Shown one piece after another: positions 29,205-40,343 of a stretch of DNA of 45,779 bases. The notes beneath the pieces were generated by a model. That model did not search any database and was not told the DNA's origin. It saw only the letters and a list, made by a program, of their open reading frames with translations. This DNA comes from Chondrus crispus (taxonomy: Eukaryota; Rhodophyta; Florideophyceae; Gigartinales; Gigartinaceae). A program made the translations under genes and the position numbers. The DNA is taken from NCBI RefSeq assembly GCF_000350225.1, contig NW_005179071.1, positions 135,346 through 181,124 on the forward strand. The letters are read 5' to 3'. Position 1 is the first letter of the stretch. Each line of letters starts with the position of its first letter.

Positions 29205-30059
29205 TTTCACTTTATTATTTTAATTATTAATTTTAATTAGTTGCATATTAGTTATTTAACATTAGATTAGATCTAGGATCTAGCGCCGAGAGCTACTGTA
29301 GTGGCTCCGGCGGGGCGATATATACCTTAGCCCTCTGACGACCAAGTCAGTAAAGGTAACCCGAGTTGCCGGAGTTGAATGTCGCCTTGGTCGAAGTCCG
29401 TCTCTACCAAGACGCTCCCTTTTACCTAAGCCTACGGCATCCTTCAGCGCTCCGGGGTCCCATTCCTTTTCCCTTTATTTCCCTATCCTAATTTCCCTTA
29501 ATCTTGAGTTGGTCCCACCTTGTAGGATTGCGATCCGCAACGTGACGTCATTTGCCATCGGGCTTCTGTGTTGGTGCACCAGTGGTGCTTTTCTCAGTGT
29601 TGGTTCCATCGGAATCTGGTTGCGACCGATCCGTTGTTGGTACTTTGCCATCGGGCAGTACGACGGTGTAGCGCTGCTACGTTTTCTTCTTTCCCGACGG
29701 GCTACGTTGCGACGTCCCCGTCCAAGACCTTATCAAGGGTATAAGGTGTACAAGGCGCTCTTCGAGCATTGGATTTACGACCCATCGGACCAGGTTTACC
29801 TAAACACCCCTCCGAACTCGTCGAGCAGTTGCCTTTACAAGTCTCTACCACCATTTACCGATCCCGGGCTGGTCCCTTCTCTTTGCCCCCCCCCCCTATC
29901 AGGGATCCGAGCTACTGCGGGCCGCAAACCCGCTTAAAGAGGACAGGGAGCTTCGAACACTCCGTAGCGCTGTGCCGTTGGCAGTTGTTGGTTTTGTTGC
30001 TGTTGTTTGTGTTGGACCGTCGGACCTTGGTCTCTGCCTAACAGGCGCATTGCACTATA
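29205..30059 (-). repeat. Long repeat X, right inverted copy
   Basis: Inverted partner of 26452-27395. It matches through AT-rich DNA, ATCTAGGATCTAGCGCC, GCTACTGTAGTGGC, CGATATATACCTTAG, the GTCGAAGTCCGTCT region and the T/G-rich CTGTGCCGTTGGCAG stretch, ending CATTGCACTATA. The last part (from ~29901) is also found as a direct copy at 42829-43084. The arms flank accessory gene copy 2. Confidence 0.65.
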
Positions 30060-30491
30060 ATGAATCCAACCTCACTTCCTGCTTCCCCTTCGCGAGAGGG
30101 ACAGCTCGTCACACCCACCCCAACCTTGCCATTGCCGTCATGTACGGCACCCGTGGGCTTGACCCGCCCTCAGGCTCCTCCAGGCGTCGAGCTTCCTCCT
30201 GCGAGCTGTTCGACGGGAACCATTTCAATCCGGGGAGCACCACCGTCGGCCGGGGATCCGACCCCACGTCCGGCTTCCCCTTCACCTGAGGGTCCGCTCC
30301 TCGCCCCTACCTCGGTCCCTCCGTCATCCACAATTCCCAAAGAAAATACCTCTGCTGCCGCCGTTTACCATCGCCTTCTCATGGCTCATGGTGTGGAGGG
30401 AGAAGCTCTCCAGGGGGCGTCCCTAGACGACTTGCGAGTTCTAGCTCGGCTTGTCACTTCCCTTCCAAAGGGAAAATCCCTTGGGGCATAG
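30060..30491 (+). CDS. Pro-rich hypothetical ORF abutting repeat X
   Basis: A 143-codon frame whose ATG sits exactly at the end of repeat X. The first ~95 residues are Pro/Ser/Thr-rich. The end (from KENTSAAAVYHRLLMAHG to ARLVTSLPKG) looks helical. It may be the displaced 3' end of accessory gene copy 2: copies 1 and 3 also end in a Pro/Gly-rich stretch, a short helical motif and a tail. Similarity is too weak to be sure. Confidence 0.3.
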   Translation: MNPTSLPASPSREGQLVTPTPTLPLPSCTAPVGLTRPQAPPGVELPPASCSTGTISIRGAPPSAGDPTPRPASPSPEGPLLAPTSVPPSSTIPKENTSAAAVYHRLLMAHGVEGEALQGASLDDLRVLARLVTSLPKGKSLGA

Positions 30492-33400
30492 TCTCGTTGA
30501 GACGGCGGCCACAGCACTTCCTTACGACTTGTCCTTCTTTTCCCATCCTGCCCGCATGATAGTCGACTAGCGACTCTATCGTACGACGTTTGGGCGATAA
30601 AAAGAACCCACCTGCGAATCCCCTGTTATTTCCAACTTTCTCCTCTTTTTTTTCTTTCTGCGTACCGTCACTGCGGTCGTACCCCTCTTTTCACAAACTT
30701 CCTCCTCTTTTGCATTTTCAATTTCCCCCAATTTCCTGCGCATTCTCTTCCTCCCATCCTCGATGTGCGTCTTCCCTTTCCTCCTCTTTTGTGGTTTACC
30801 TCCTCTTTTTGTCTCTCCCTTTTTACCTCTTCAAATTCCTCACTTACCTCCTCTTTTTCTCGCACATCGGGCATCCTCGAAAACTTCATCAAAACCACCT
30901 ACCACCGCGGCTGCGCAGCCTATTTACATCCTTGTTGACAGCACCAACCAATTCCATAGCAGGGGTCCCGACTCCTCATGAATCACCAGACCGGTGAACT
31001 GTGTCGATACACAACGTCATTCGACATCTTCGTCCATTAGAGGACTCCGTTCCCCCCCCCCTCAGTCCGTGCTTCAGTTTTCAGGCAATATCCGTACACA
31101 AAAAAATTGCAAGAGCTGCGAACACGGTCAACAACTCAATCCGTTTTGCCTTTCAACCATTTCGGCTGTCGGGGCGGTGATCGACCTAAATTGTTGGTCT
31201 TCCACGATGGCCCCTCCTTCTTTCAACGCATCCTGCAATTTCTTCCTCTGCATAATGACGACTTCCATCCGTTCTCGGGGCTCCTTAGGGGGAAGATTAT
31301 TGTCAATTAAATCCGACAAGACGAGGGGGGTTGCGACATCAAAATAAAATAACGTATTGGTCGTCGCCGTCGAGACGCTCGAACCCTCCGGTCCAGCTTG
31401 GCCGCTTCGTCCACCAACACGATTAGGGTCCACTGCACAACCCCTACTATATTATCAGAGGACCATTTCGCCCTTCATTGCCTTCAAAAGTCACGCGAAT
31501 TTCGTAAAAATATTTGACACGTTCATCTCCACGTTTTCGTTCCTCTTCCAACTCACTGGGGTTGTCTCGGTGGGCTTCCGCCTCTCCACACCTGCCGTAT
31601 CGTAACATTCTTCCACTCAGTTTCTCCCCATCCCCGTGGTTCGAGGGCTATTACTGTGCGCGGCATCAAGTGTTTCCGCTTCGCGATGCAGGTTATCTCG
31701 TCGATTCGCGTTCCCCCCTCGCGGCCGGGGTGGTTCTACGCTCCGGTCAGCGTCTCTATGCTTACATCAACTTACAAAGGCGCATCGAGGCAGGTATGGC
31801 CTCGTGACGCGTCTGGCCTCGGCGAGGACTGTAGTTCTCGGTACAAACTGTCGCGAAGTTAAACCATCTGAGGGTGTATGACAAGGGAGAATCCCGTACG
31901 TGGAGCGACGTCGTCATGTCGGTACTTAGGGATGATCCCCTCATTCCTGTCGCTGCCTTGGACTGTTGTTGACGAGGGTCAACGCTTGTCGATCTCACGA
32001 GCCACTGACACCTTGGTCTGGGTGATCGCTGTATCGTTGGTACAGCTGCGAAACCGTCCCCTCCGGTAGCAATTGTGGTCTTAGCTGTCTTCGTTTTCCC
32101 GTTGCTTCTGCCATTATTTGGCGAAGCTCCGATGTAAGGTCATGCCCTCGACCAATCCAAAAAAAATAAAAGGTAGGGAGAAGGAGAAGAAGGCAGCGCC
32201 TTCATTATGCGCAACAGCGCGCACGCGCACTCGCTCGTAAGCCCTTCCTCAAAGGCGCGGGGCCAGGACCTCGTCCTTTCTTTTCTGTGGACGTCCTTCT
32301 CCTCGGAGTACGTCCGTGATCCTCATAAATAAGCGCTCACAAGAGTGGCGAGTGCCAGGTGGGCGAGAAAAAAAGAAAGGGGGGGTCTTTGTCGAGCTCT
32401 CCCCCTTTTGGGTGCTGTGGTTTGTCGGGGGATCGGCGGTTGTGGCTTGTGCCAACAAACAGGCATGATATCTCGCGGCGACCATGATTTCCCTAATTCT
32501 TGTTAATATTTTCAAATGGTGCTTCGCACCTCCTTTCTCGTGCTTTGGCATGTCGCGCGCTCTCGGTACCAAGTCAAAGTAGCGTCTCATTTCTCATTTC
32601 ATCATCATTTGTCCGGCGTTCTTTTCTCGAGTGTGAGGTTCCAGAATTGATTCTCGTTACCGACGGTGCGTCGACCTCCTTCCTGGGGTCTTCATCCAAG
32701 CTCTCCTTCCGGTGACTTCCTACCGTCCCCTTCATATCCTCGATCGATACGATCTGTCAAGTACGTACTCACTACACAGCGCGCGTCCCTCTTTTTGCAT
32801 AGGCCAGAGGGCGTGTATTGCCAATGGGGTCCATGATTCCGGTGAGGAGTGCTCCTCTGGGGACCGTCACGGAAGCAGAGTGCATAAGCTTTCCTTAAGG
32901 ATTGTCATAATTTTCCCATTGGGATCCCGCGCAGACGCGCTTGCGTCCGATCCCCTGGTGACATAGGGGAGATGCGAGGACAGAAAAAGTAATAAAACCA
33001 ATAGGGGCTGTGTCGGTACGCTTTTTTCAAGCCAATATCGAGGGTGTCAATGAAACTTGCACCAGGCCCTCGTCGGGGGTTCGAACTCCCTTTCTTAGAT
33101 TTGACTCCTTCTCCCAAGGAGCTGACGATACCATTCGTCCCGCGTAGATTAACCTCGAAACAAAACAAAAAACGACAAAGACACAGTAGCCGGTTCACGT
33201 ATACGGTGAACGTTGCCCCGAGATGTCTCCATCAGTTGGGTGCTTCACCCCGTGGGGCTATTATAATTACGCGTCTCGTCAGTGCCTTCTGCACGGTAAA
33301 GGAAAAAAATAAAAAAGTAAAGAGAGTCGCCACGAAAGTAAATTCATGTACAAGGTGGGAGGGCATTCTTCATGGTTTCCGACGTATCCTTTCGCGACAC

Positions 33401-34377
33401 GAACCATACTGTCCGCTTGGTGCTCATCGGGTCTTGTACGACCCTCGCTCGTCCTTCGCGCCTCATTGCGCGCATCCCCCCGGGGGGGAAGGGGCTTCTT
33501 CTCCGTTCTCAATGGAACGCCTTGTTTCGAATCTTGGGTCTACTGTAGGGTTCCCCTTCTCATTGGCCTGGCGATAGCCTCCTTCTTAGTCCTTGTACGT
33601 TCTTCTGATCGACCCCCGCAGTGCGGGGTCGTCTCCTTGACGACACAAAAAATAAAAATAACTAAAACAGAACAATAACAAAACAGAAAAGAGGAAAAGA
33701 AATAAAATAAAGAAACAAAGAAACGACAGAGTTGAAGAGAAATCATGATGGGTAAGTGCTAAGTAGATCGTCCTGGGAAAAATAGGACCGGTTGTGAGCG
33801 TCGACGTCGGTCACCGCGGGTGAATTCGTAGCTGCGTTCTTCTGAGGGTGGTCCCTCTGGACGAGTCTTCGTGCTCGGCGAGCATGGGCAGTGTGTTAGC
33901 AGTGAGTGTGACGATCGGCTTCGTGTGAGGTCGGGTGGGGCTTGGCTGCGGGGCGACTTAGAATAGTTATGTCGCCGACTGTGGCAAACGATCACCACTT
34001 ATCGTGCGAACTGCAGCTGCCGTAATTTTTCCTGCTTTTTGATTATAATTTCACAGCATGGCTGGAATCGACTTCTCACTTGTGTCGCCTGTTCAGCGGG
34101 TTGTTGTCGACACGCTTATATATGTATATATAATTTGATTTCATCATCCCCCCCACGTGCGCGGACCGTCCGTTCGAAACATCATTTCTCGTGCGTACCG
34201 TGATGAGGCGTGTGTGTTTCCCGAGAGGCTCAATGCCTCATCCAAGGATACAGTCTCGCTTCTCTGCCTTGCTCTCCTTTCCTTCAAACTCCTTATCTTC
34301 GAACCCCGTAGATGTGTTCCTTCCTCGAAGTTCTGACCTCTCTGTTGTCTCTGACCTACTAATTCTATTTACGATGG
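30492..34377. other. Long convergent non-coding region of GypB copy 2
   Basis: About 3.9 kb between plus-strand and minus-strand GypB genes without a recognised gene. It begins with a polypyrimidine tract, contains scattered small hairpins (for example GACCCCCGCAGTGCGGGGTC near 33608 and GTCGTCTCCTTGACGAC), and has an A-rich tract at ~33643-33725 before the chromodomain stop. This is the same order as in copies 1 and 3. A 101-codon minus-strand frame (31128-31433, no ATG start) including RERMEVVIMQRKKLQDALKE looks protein-like but is unidentified. TATATATGTATATATA occurs near 34118. Confidence 0.45.
30640..30870 (+). repeat. Polypyrimidine tract with CCTCCTCTTTT repeats
   Basis: Strongly C/T-biased plus strand with repeated TTCCTCCTCTTTT or TACCTCCTCTTTT near 30700, 30779, 30796 and 30845. 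Its complement is a long purine tract on the pol-coding strand. Confidence 0.7.
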
Positions 34378-36010
34378 CTATCCCGGTTGTGCGTGCGACG
34401 CTTGCGTGGGTAAGGGCAGCCTTTTCCTTCGGAAATATGTGACTACCGCGCTGCGGGGGATCTGCTCAATAGGTTCCCACGTTGCGTCCTCGTTGGTATA
34501 CCCATACCACCTCACTTTGAGAATTAATTTCTCCTCGTCGTAGCCGTGGTCCACGATCTTGTCGATCTCATACTCCTGACTCTCGGCTCCTCCTTCCTGC
34601 ATGTCCAGCTGTCCTTCCCCCTTCCGAAGATCTTCCAACTCATCCTCTTCTCTGGACTTTCCGAACTCGCGTAGGTCTGGAGGTGTCTCCGCTGTCGGCG
34701 TTCGACCAACTAAATTATCCTGGTCCCCCGTCGTAGGCGCACGGGTGTGAGGACGTTCCTCGTCCTCCATTACCTCTCCTTCTTCGTTTAGCTCCGGCTC
34801 TCCCAGGAACTGTAGCGCTTGCCGTAGGCCAGTTATCGGGGCATAGTCCATCGGGCTTGGGGCTAATTCTACTCTGTGTCGCGATACGCGTTCCTCCTGA
34901 TCGCCAATGGCAATGACTACCGTATGTTGGTCCGATCTTTTAACCTGATAAGGTCCTGTGGCGACTTGTGCCAGCTTGTGTTTTGGTTCGCTAGACGTGC
35001 CCTGCTCCTTCCGGAGGAACACGTAGGACCCCGGCGGGATCTCATACTGCGGCTTGCGAAGGCGTGCGTCGAAATTTTGCTTGTACCGGGCTTGTTCCTT
35101 CCGCAAACTCCTATCGGCGCCTCGCATTAGGCTCTCCAACCAGGACTGCCATTTCAGGTAGTATGCTCGTGACGAGCTAAAGTTCTCTAAAGTTGGTTGC
35201 GCTTGTAACGCAATGCTTCTCGGCGCCCGAGCTAACACCAGCTCGAAGGGCGCAATGTTTGTAGTTCGATGACCTTGTGTGTTGTAGGCCAACGTCACGG
35301 CGTCGCTAAATAAGTCCCAGTCCTTCGGATGCTCTGCAACATATTTTCGCAAGGCGGAAGTCAGCGTGCGGTTAAACCTCTCAACTTGACCGTTGGCTTG
35401 CGGGTGGTACGTAGTCGTGAACACGTTGCGTATGCCGAGAATTCGGCAGACATTCTGAAAGAACTGGGCCGTGAACTGTGTTCCATTGTCGGACAGCAGC
35501 TTGACCGGCGGTCCGTACACGAATACCTAATGGTGAACGAAGGCTTGTGCGATGTGCGCAGCTGATATCTTCTTCAACGGTACGGTTCGTACCAGTTTCG
35601 AGTATCGGTCGCTGATCACGACAACATACCGATTTCCTCGTTTAGTTGTAATTAGCTCGCCGAGGATGTCGATGGCGACAAACTCCAGCGGAGCTTTGGG
35701 CGTGAACAGCTTCATTTCCTTCGTGTTTCTTCTTAACTTCACCCTTTCCCGCGCACATGCGGCGCGATTCTTCGCGACTGCGTAGCAGTCTAGGGCCATC
35801 GTAGGCCAATAAAAATATCTTCTCAAAGTCTTGTAAAGTATCCTGCCTCCCGGGTGGCCTGCCAAATTTACGTAGTGGCTCAACCCTAGGACGCGGTCCC
35901 TTAACGATTGTGGTATCACCACTTGTACAAACTCCGCCGCGGTACGGCATAGTGTTTCCCTCACCGCAAGTACGGTACCAAATGAACATGGGTGTAACAA
36001 CTTTTCTGAC
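34378..36010 (-). pseudogene. pol: GypB copy 2: integrase and chromodomain end of pol
   Basis: Minus-strand frame read from ~36010 down to a stop at 34378. Order: integrase zinc-binding region (LSHYVNLAGHP...AACAR), catalytic Asp in AIDILG, Asp in SDNGTQF, Glu in QANGQVERFNR, a GPF-type C-terminal segment, then a chromodomain near 34430-34590 (LKVRWYGYTNEDATWEP). A TAG at 35527-35529 falls between FVHH and VFVYGPP. Related integrases have Trp there, so TGG-to-TAG is the simplest cause. The N-terminal side stops at the junction with the RecQ-bearing segment; RT resumes at 40344. Confidence 0.85.
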
Positions 36011-38212
36011 CTCTATATCTTCACACCGGAGAAGATAGACAGCGAACGATTTTCGGAACTAATCGTTCGCCTTCGCGACGCCAATAGACTTGCTCGCGTC
36101 GTTATAGACGAGGCCCATTTCACGGCAATGTCGGCAAGCTTCCGCCCATCGCTCAAGAAAATCCGCCGGTCGCTTTCCGTGATCCCGGAAGCAATCCCTC
36201 GCATACTTCTAAGTGCCACAGTCCTCCCCTGCGAAAGGAGAATCCTTCTGGAGATGCACGGCATCAAGACAGCTTTCTTGTTTACGATGCCATCGCAACG
36301 GCGCAATTTGGAGTTTGTGATACACAACTTCAATGATAGTTCACTGGAGGACAACCTCCCGCGTGACGGGAATGGCCACTTCGCCAATGCAAGTACCACA
36401 GCCATCGCACACACAGTTCAGTTTATTAACGAGCATATAACCTCCTGTTCAAACGCATCACGAAGCAAACCGCTTCCCCGAGTGTATCGTATCATCGTAT
36501 TCTTGCTTTCCCGTTCCGAAACTATGTCGATTTATTCAGCTCTTTGTCGCACATCTAAGACACAGCTGAAAGCAATGGCAGACCGAAATATTTCTCTAGA
36601 AGCTATCGCATACCACCCAGGCCTCCCCGACGCAGCTCGTGATCAGGCCCACATGGACTGGACAGCAGAAGAACCAACCACAGATTGCACTACCACTCCG
36701 AGCAATGGCGCCCAAACGTCGAATGTCTTTCGAATCATGGTGTGTACCTCCGCTTTCGGTACGGGAATTGACGTTCCAGACGGAAGAGCTACAATATATG
36801 TTGGTGCAGCGAGAAGTCTCGTTGACTTTGTCCAAGAAAGCGGGCGTGCAGGGCGGGATGGGCGGCACGCCTTCTGTTTCGTCATATATTCGGAAGAATA
36901 CGAGAGATGGTTTCGCTCGTCATTACTCCGACGACCGGACGCGGATAAAGATGTCGATATAATGGAATGGAACAACATGGTCACTTGGTTGTTGAACAAA
37001 ACCGACTGCCGGAGAGACACTTTGTATACGGCAATGGACGGTCAAGTCTCTGGCGTCTGTCGCTTTGATAGGTGCGCGGTTTGGTGCGATGTGTGCAGGT
37101 CTATGTTTCCCACCCAACCTAGCAACGGACCCTGCACTCCGCAAACTCCTCTTCCGACACCGGACACACTACGACCATGGATGTCTATTGCTCAATCTTC
37201 ACCTTTGCAGCAAGACTCCGTTCCTTCCTCTCTGTTTCTCCCATTCTCGCAGCCTCAAACGCTTTCCAACCACAGCCTCCCTGCACATGTCCTCTCTCAA
37301 CCCAATACTGCAGGCGTGGAACACTTCTTTCAAGTTTCGATTGGAAGCCAACCTCCAGCTCCCAATACTCTTCCCGTTCGCCGTACTCTTCATTTCTCTT
37401 CCAACACACGGAGCCAGACACCTCATACTCCACTGTCTTCTCCTCCTCCTCTTGCCGCAAACCATAGAGCACTTCTACCGCTCAAGAGATCGGCCTCCGC
37501 ACGAACCCCTTCAACCGGCAGCGGTCTCAAGCTTTTCAAGTCTTCATCTCGTCAACATCCTCAAGCACAAGCACGCACGCCTCTTGTTACGCGCCATTCA
37601 CCAACTCCTACCATACAATCTTCCAAACTACCGCCGCCCACCACCTCATTGCCCTTTCAACCCGATCACACAATTTACACCGACGAAACGTTGAACTTGA
37701 TTCGTCACCTGATCGACTTAGGAACTAAACAGTGCTTGACGTGCCAGGCCTCTTCCAGGACATATACAGACCACGACCAAAGCACGTGTAAGTTCATAAG
37801 AAAAGCATGCTACCGATGCCTCTCACCTGATCATTTTGTTGGCGCTTGCAAGCTTCGAAACAAAATCAGCGGCTTATGCTTCAAGTGCGAAATGCATTCA
37901 TACCACGAACAAAAACTCCACCCTTTGTTCGGCTCGTACGGGTCATGCGATCTTGCCCTGCTGAGATCTTTGTCTTGGACATTGTGGCACATCCGATCCA
38001 ACCGTCGCGCAATCGCCGAGAACCTCTTCCAAGCCCCCTTGCTTCGCCGTTTCAGCTCCATTTCGCCAAGGCTCTCGTCAACAGCATATGATCAAGAGTG
38101 TAGCGACATTTTCCATGAAGCCTCTTTGGAATCGGCATCCTTCCAAAACACAAACATCCCGATTGCAATCTCGGTCTCTCTTTCATGGGCCTTGCAAAGC
38201 ATTGTTCTGTAG
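36002..38212 (+). pseudogene. 5'-truncated RecQ-like DNA helicase with C-terminal zinc knuckle
   Basis: Open from the junction at ~36002; the first ATG (36128) lies inside the helicase domain. Visible motifs: LYIFTPEKI, DEAH box (36107-36118), LLSATV (motif III), a motif IV region near YRIIVFLLSRSE, motif V (STSAFGTGIDVP-type) and motif VI (QESGRAGRDGR). A RecQ-type Cys cluster (CRFDRC...CDVC) follows. The nucleotide-binding motifs (0 and Walker A) are missing, so it cannot be an active ATPase as it stands. Counting from 36128, residues ~330-530 are low-complexity Ser/Pro. C561-x2-C564-x4-H569-x4-C574 is a perfect CCHC zinc knuckle, with further Cys/His pairs on either side. It interrupts GypB copy 2 between RNase H and integrase in the opposite orientation. 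It may be cargo of a transposon or a captured fragment. Confidence 0.8.
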
Positions 38213-38304
38213 TGCAGTAACCACCAGGTCATGATCCCTAGATAATTTAATGTAACCTTTCCGTTTATACTTGCACAAACTACATAGGGTCTTTCAATTC
38301 CCGG

Positions 38305-38996
38305 CTCTACGGCTTATCATTTTGTAAATCCTATAGCTCCTCTCGCATCTCATTTACGAATTATGAACTGCGTTCTTGACACCCTGCGACACTGCCCCAA
38401 AGGCATAGTGGCGCGAGCAATATCCCCATGATATGACCGTTATCTTATGTGATGAGATTTTGAACCAATCTCTGCTTTGCAAGCAAATAACGAAAGAAAA
38501 TCATCCCATCAATCATGTATGCAAAATCCTGCCGTTCCATCAGACAACCATCTCCTCCCACATTTCACTTCTACCAGTATAGCACCCATGAAAACGTACC
38601 CGTACGGTACGCCTCGAGAACATACCTGTGCAGCATCCTCGAAAACAGATGCTCTACGGCTTATCATTTTGTAAATCCTATAGCTCCTCTCGCATCTCAT
38701 TTACGAATTATGAACTGCGTTCTTGACACCCTGCGACACTGCCCCAAAGGCATAGTGGCGCGAGCAATATCCCCATGATATGACCGTTATCTTATGTGAT
38801 GAGATTTTGAACCAATCTCTGCTTTGCAAGCAAATAACGAAAGAAAATCATCCCATCAATCATGTATGCAAAATCCTGCCGTTCCATCAGACAACTATCT
38901 CCTCCCACATTTCACTTCTACCAGTATAGCACCCATGAAAACGTACCCGTACGGTACGCCTCGAGAACATACCTGTGCAGCATCCTCGAAAACAGA
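38305..38996 (+). repeat. 346-bp tandem duplication
   Basis: Units 38305-38650 and 38651-38996 are nearly identical; I see about two differences (for example ACAACCATC/ACAACTATC), so the duplication is recent. It directly follows the RecQ-like gene and runs into the minisatellite, whose first unit lies in each copy. Confidence 0.9.
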
Positions 38997-39718
38997 CCTG
39001 TGCGGCACCCCTCGAAAACGTACCGGCACAGCACCCCTCGAAAACGTACCTGTGCAGCACCTCTCGAAAACGTACCTGTGCAGCACCTCTCGAAAACGTA
39101 CCGGTACAGCACCCCTCGAAAACGTACCTGTGCAGCACCCCTCGAAAATGTAGCGGGAGGGGAGGCACCACTCTAAAGCGTACCTGTACAGTACACCTCG
39201 AAAACGTACCGGTACAGCACCTCTCGTAAACGTACCTGTGCAGCACCCCTCTACAACGAACCCGTGCAGCACCTCTCGAAAACGTACCGGCACAGCACCC
39301 CTCGAAAACGTACCGGTACAGCACCCCTCGAAAACGTACCAGTGCAGCACCCCTCGAAAACGTAGCAGGAGGGGGGGCACCTCTCTAAAACGTACCTGTA
39401 CAGTACACCTCGAAAACGTACCGGTACAGCACCCCTCGAAAACGTACCAGTGCAGCACCCCTCGAAAACGTAGCAGGAGGGGGGGCACCTCTCTAAAACG
39501 TACCTGTACAGTACACCTCGAAAACGTACCGGCACAGCACCCCTGGAAAACGTACCTGTGCAGCACCTCTCGAAAACGTACCCGTGCAGCATCTTCGAAA
39601 ACGGACCTGTGCAGCACCCCTCGAAAACGTACCGGTACAGCACCTCTCGAAAACGTACCTGTACAGCACCCCTCCAAAACGTACCGGTACAGCACCCTCC
39701 AAAACGTCCCGGCATGGT
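38940..39718 (+). repeat. 26-bp minisatellite (~30 units)
   Basis: Tandem 26-bp units of the form AAAACGTACC + GGTACAGCAC (or TGTGCAGCAC) + CCCTCG. A higher-order variant containing GTAGCAGGAGGGGGGGCACC recurs near 39149, 39357 and 39468. No unit contains a stop on the minus strand, so long minus-strand frames across it are artefacts. The GTACCGGTAC variant is palindromic. Confidence 0.9.
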
Positions 39719-40343
39719 TCTAAAACACCTCGCCGGAAATTGGTTGGCAGTCGGTTTTCGTGTCATATTCACCCTAGGCCTAAAAATAGCTAGAGCGCAG
39801 ATGTCCCACGATCATGTACGCCGTATTCATTTGCTTGCTTTAAACTTGGATGTAGTATATACACCAGCGATTCCCATACGTATGAGGCCTCTGACGTATT
39901 GCACATGCTCCGTTACAGGTACGTAATAAAACTGAAGTTAAAAATACTGCTCATGCGCCTCTAATGGGGCATGGCAAAAATTAAATTTTGCGCACTGACA
40001 AATTATTGGCTGCGCGCTGCCGTCGGCAAAATTTTGGTGAGAAATTGCCCACAGACATGTCGCAAATCCAGCGCGTATAGGGGTGCCGCCGTGTAAATCG
40101 GCCCAAACCGTATCGTTCCACCGGAAATTGCGAGGGAGTAAAACCGGCCATTCCGATACGTTTTGGGGCATGCTCCGTAGTCAGTACCAAAAATGCATAT
40201 TCGTTGAATGCAGCCCGTACCAACCGTATTTTGTCATTACGTACCTGCACTGACACATGCCCAAAACGTACTGGAATCCCGGAACTGACGGAAGTACTAG
40301 TCATAGGGCACACTTTCATGACGTGATATACTTAGGAGATTAG
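39719..40343. other. Distal part of the segment inserted in GypB pol
   Basis: No gene is recognised. AT-richer sequence continues to the point where pol homology resumes (minus-strand codons up to ~40344). I could not identify terminal repeats or a target duplication for the whole 36.0-40.3 kb segment. Confidence 0.4.

Noticed and set aside
33075..33110. Pol III B-box-like GGGGGTTCGAACTCCC
   Set aside because: It has one base too many for the B-box consensus and no A box at a suitable distance, so no tRNA or SINE is supported.
36128..38212. RecQ-like gene as an intact helicase starting at 36128
   Set aside because: The frame is homologous to RecQ upstream of this ATG (PEKI and DEAH blocks), and the nucleotide-binding motifs are absent altogether, so the gene is 5'-truncated.
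38895..39772. Long minus-strand open frames across the minisatellite
   Set aside because: The 26-bp unit has no stop on the minus strand, so frames of 145-266 codons arise automatically. The protein is a pure 26-residue repeat with no independent support.
36000..40343. Helitron origin of the RecQ-bearing segment
   Set aside because: RecQ is not the Helitron helicase, no Rep domain is present, and I could not find a TC start with a hairpin-CTRR end at the junctions.
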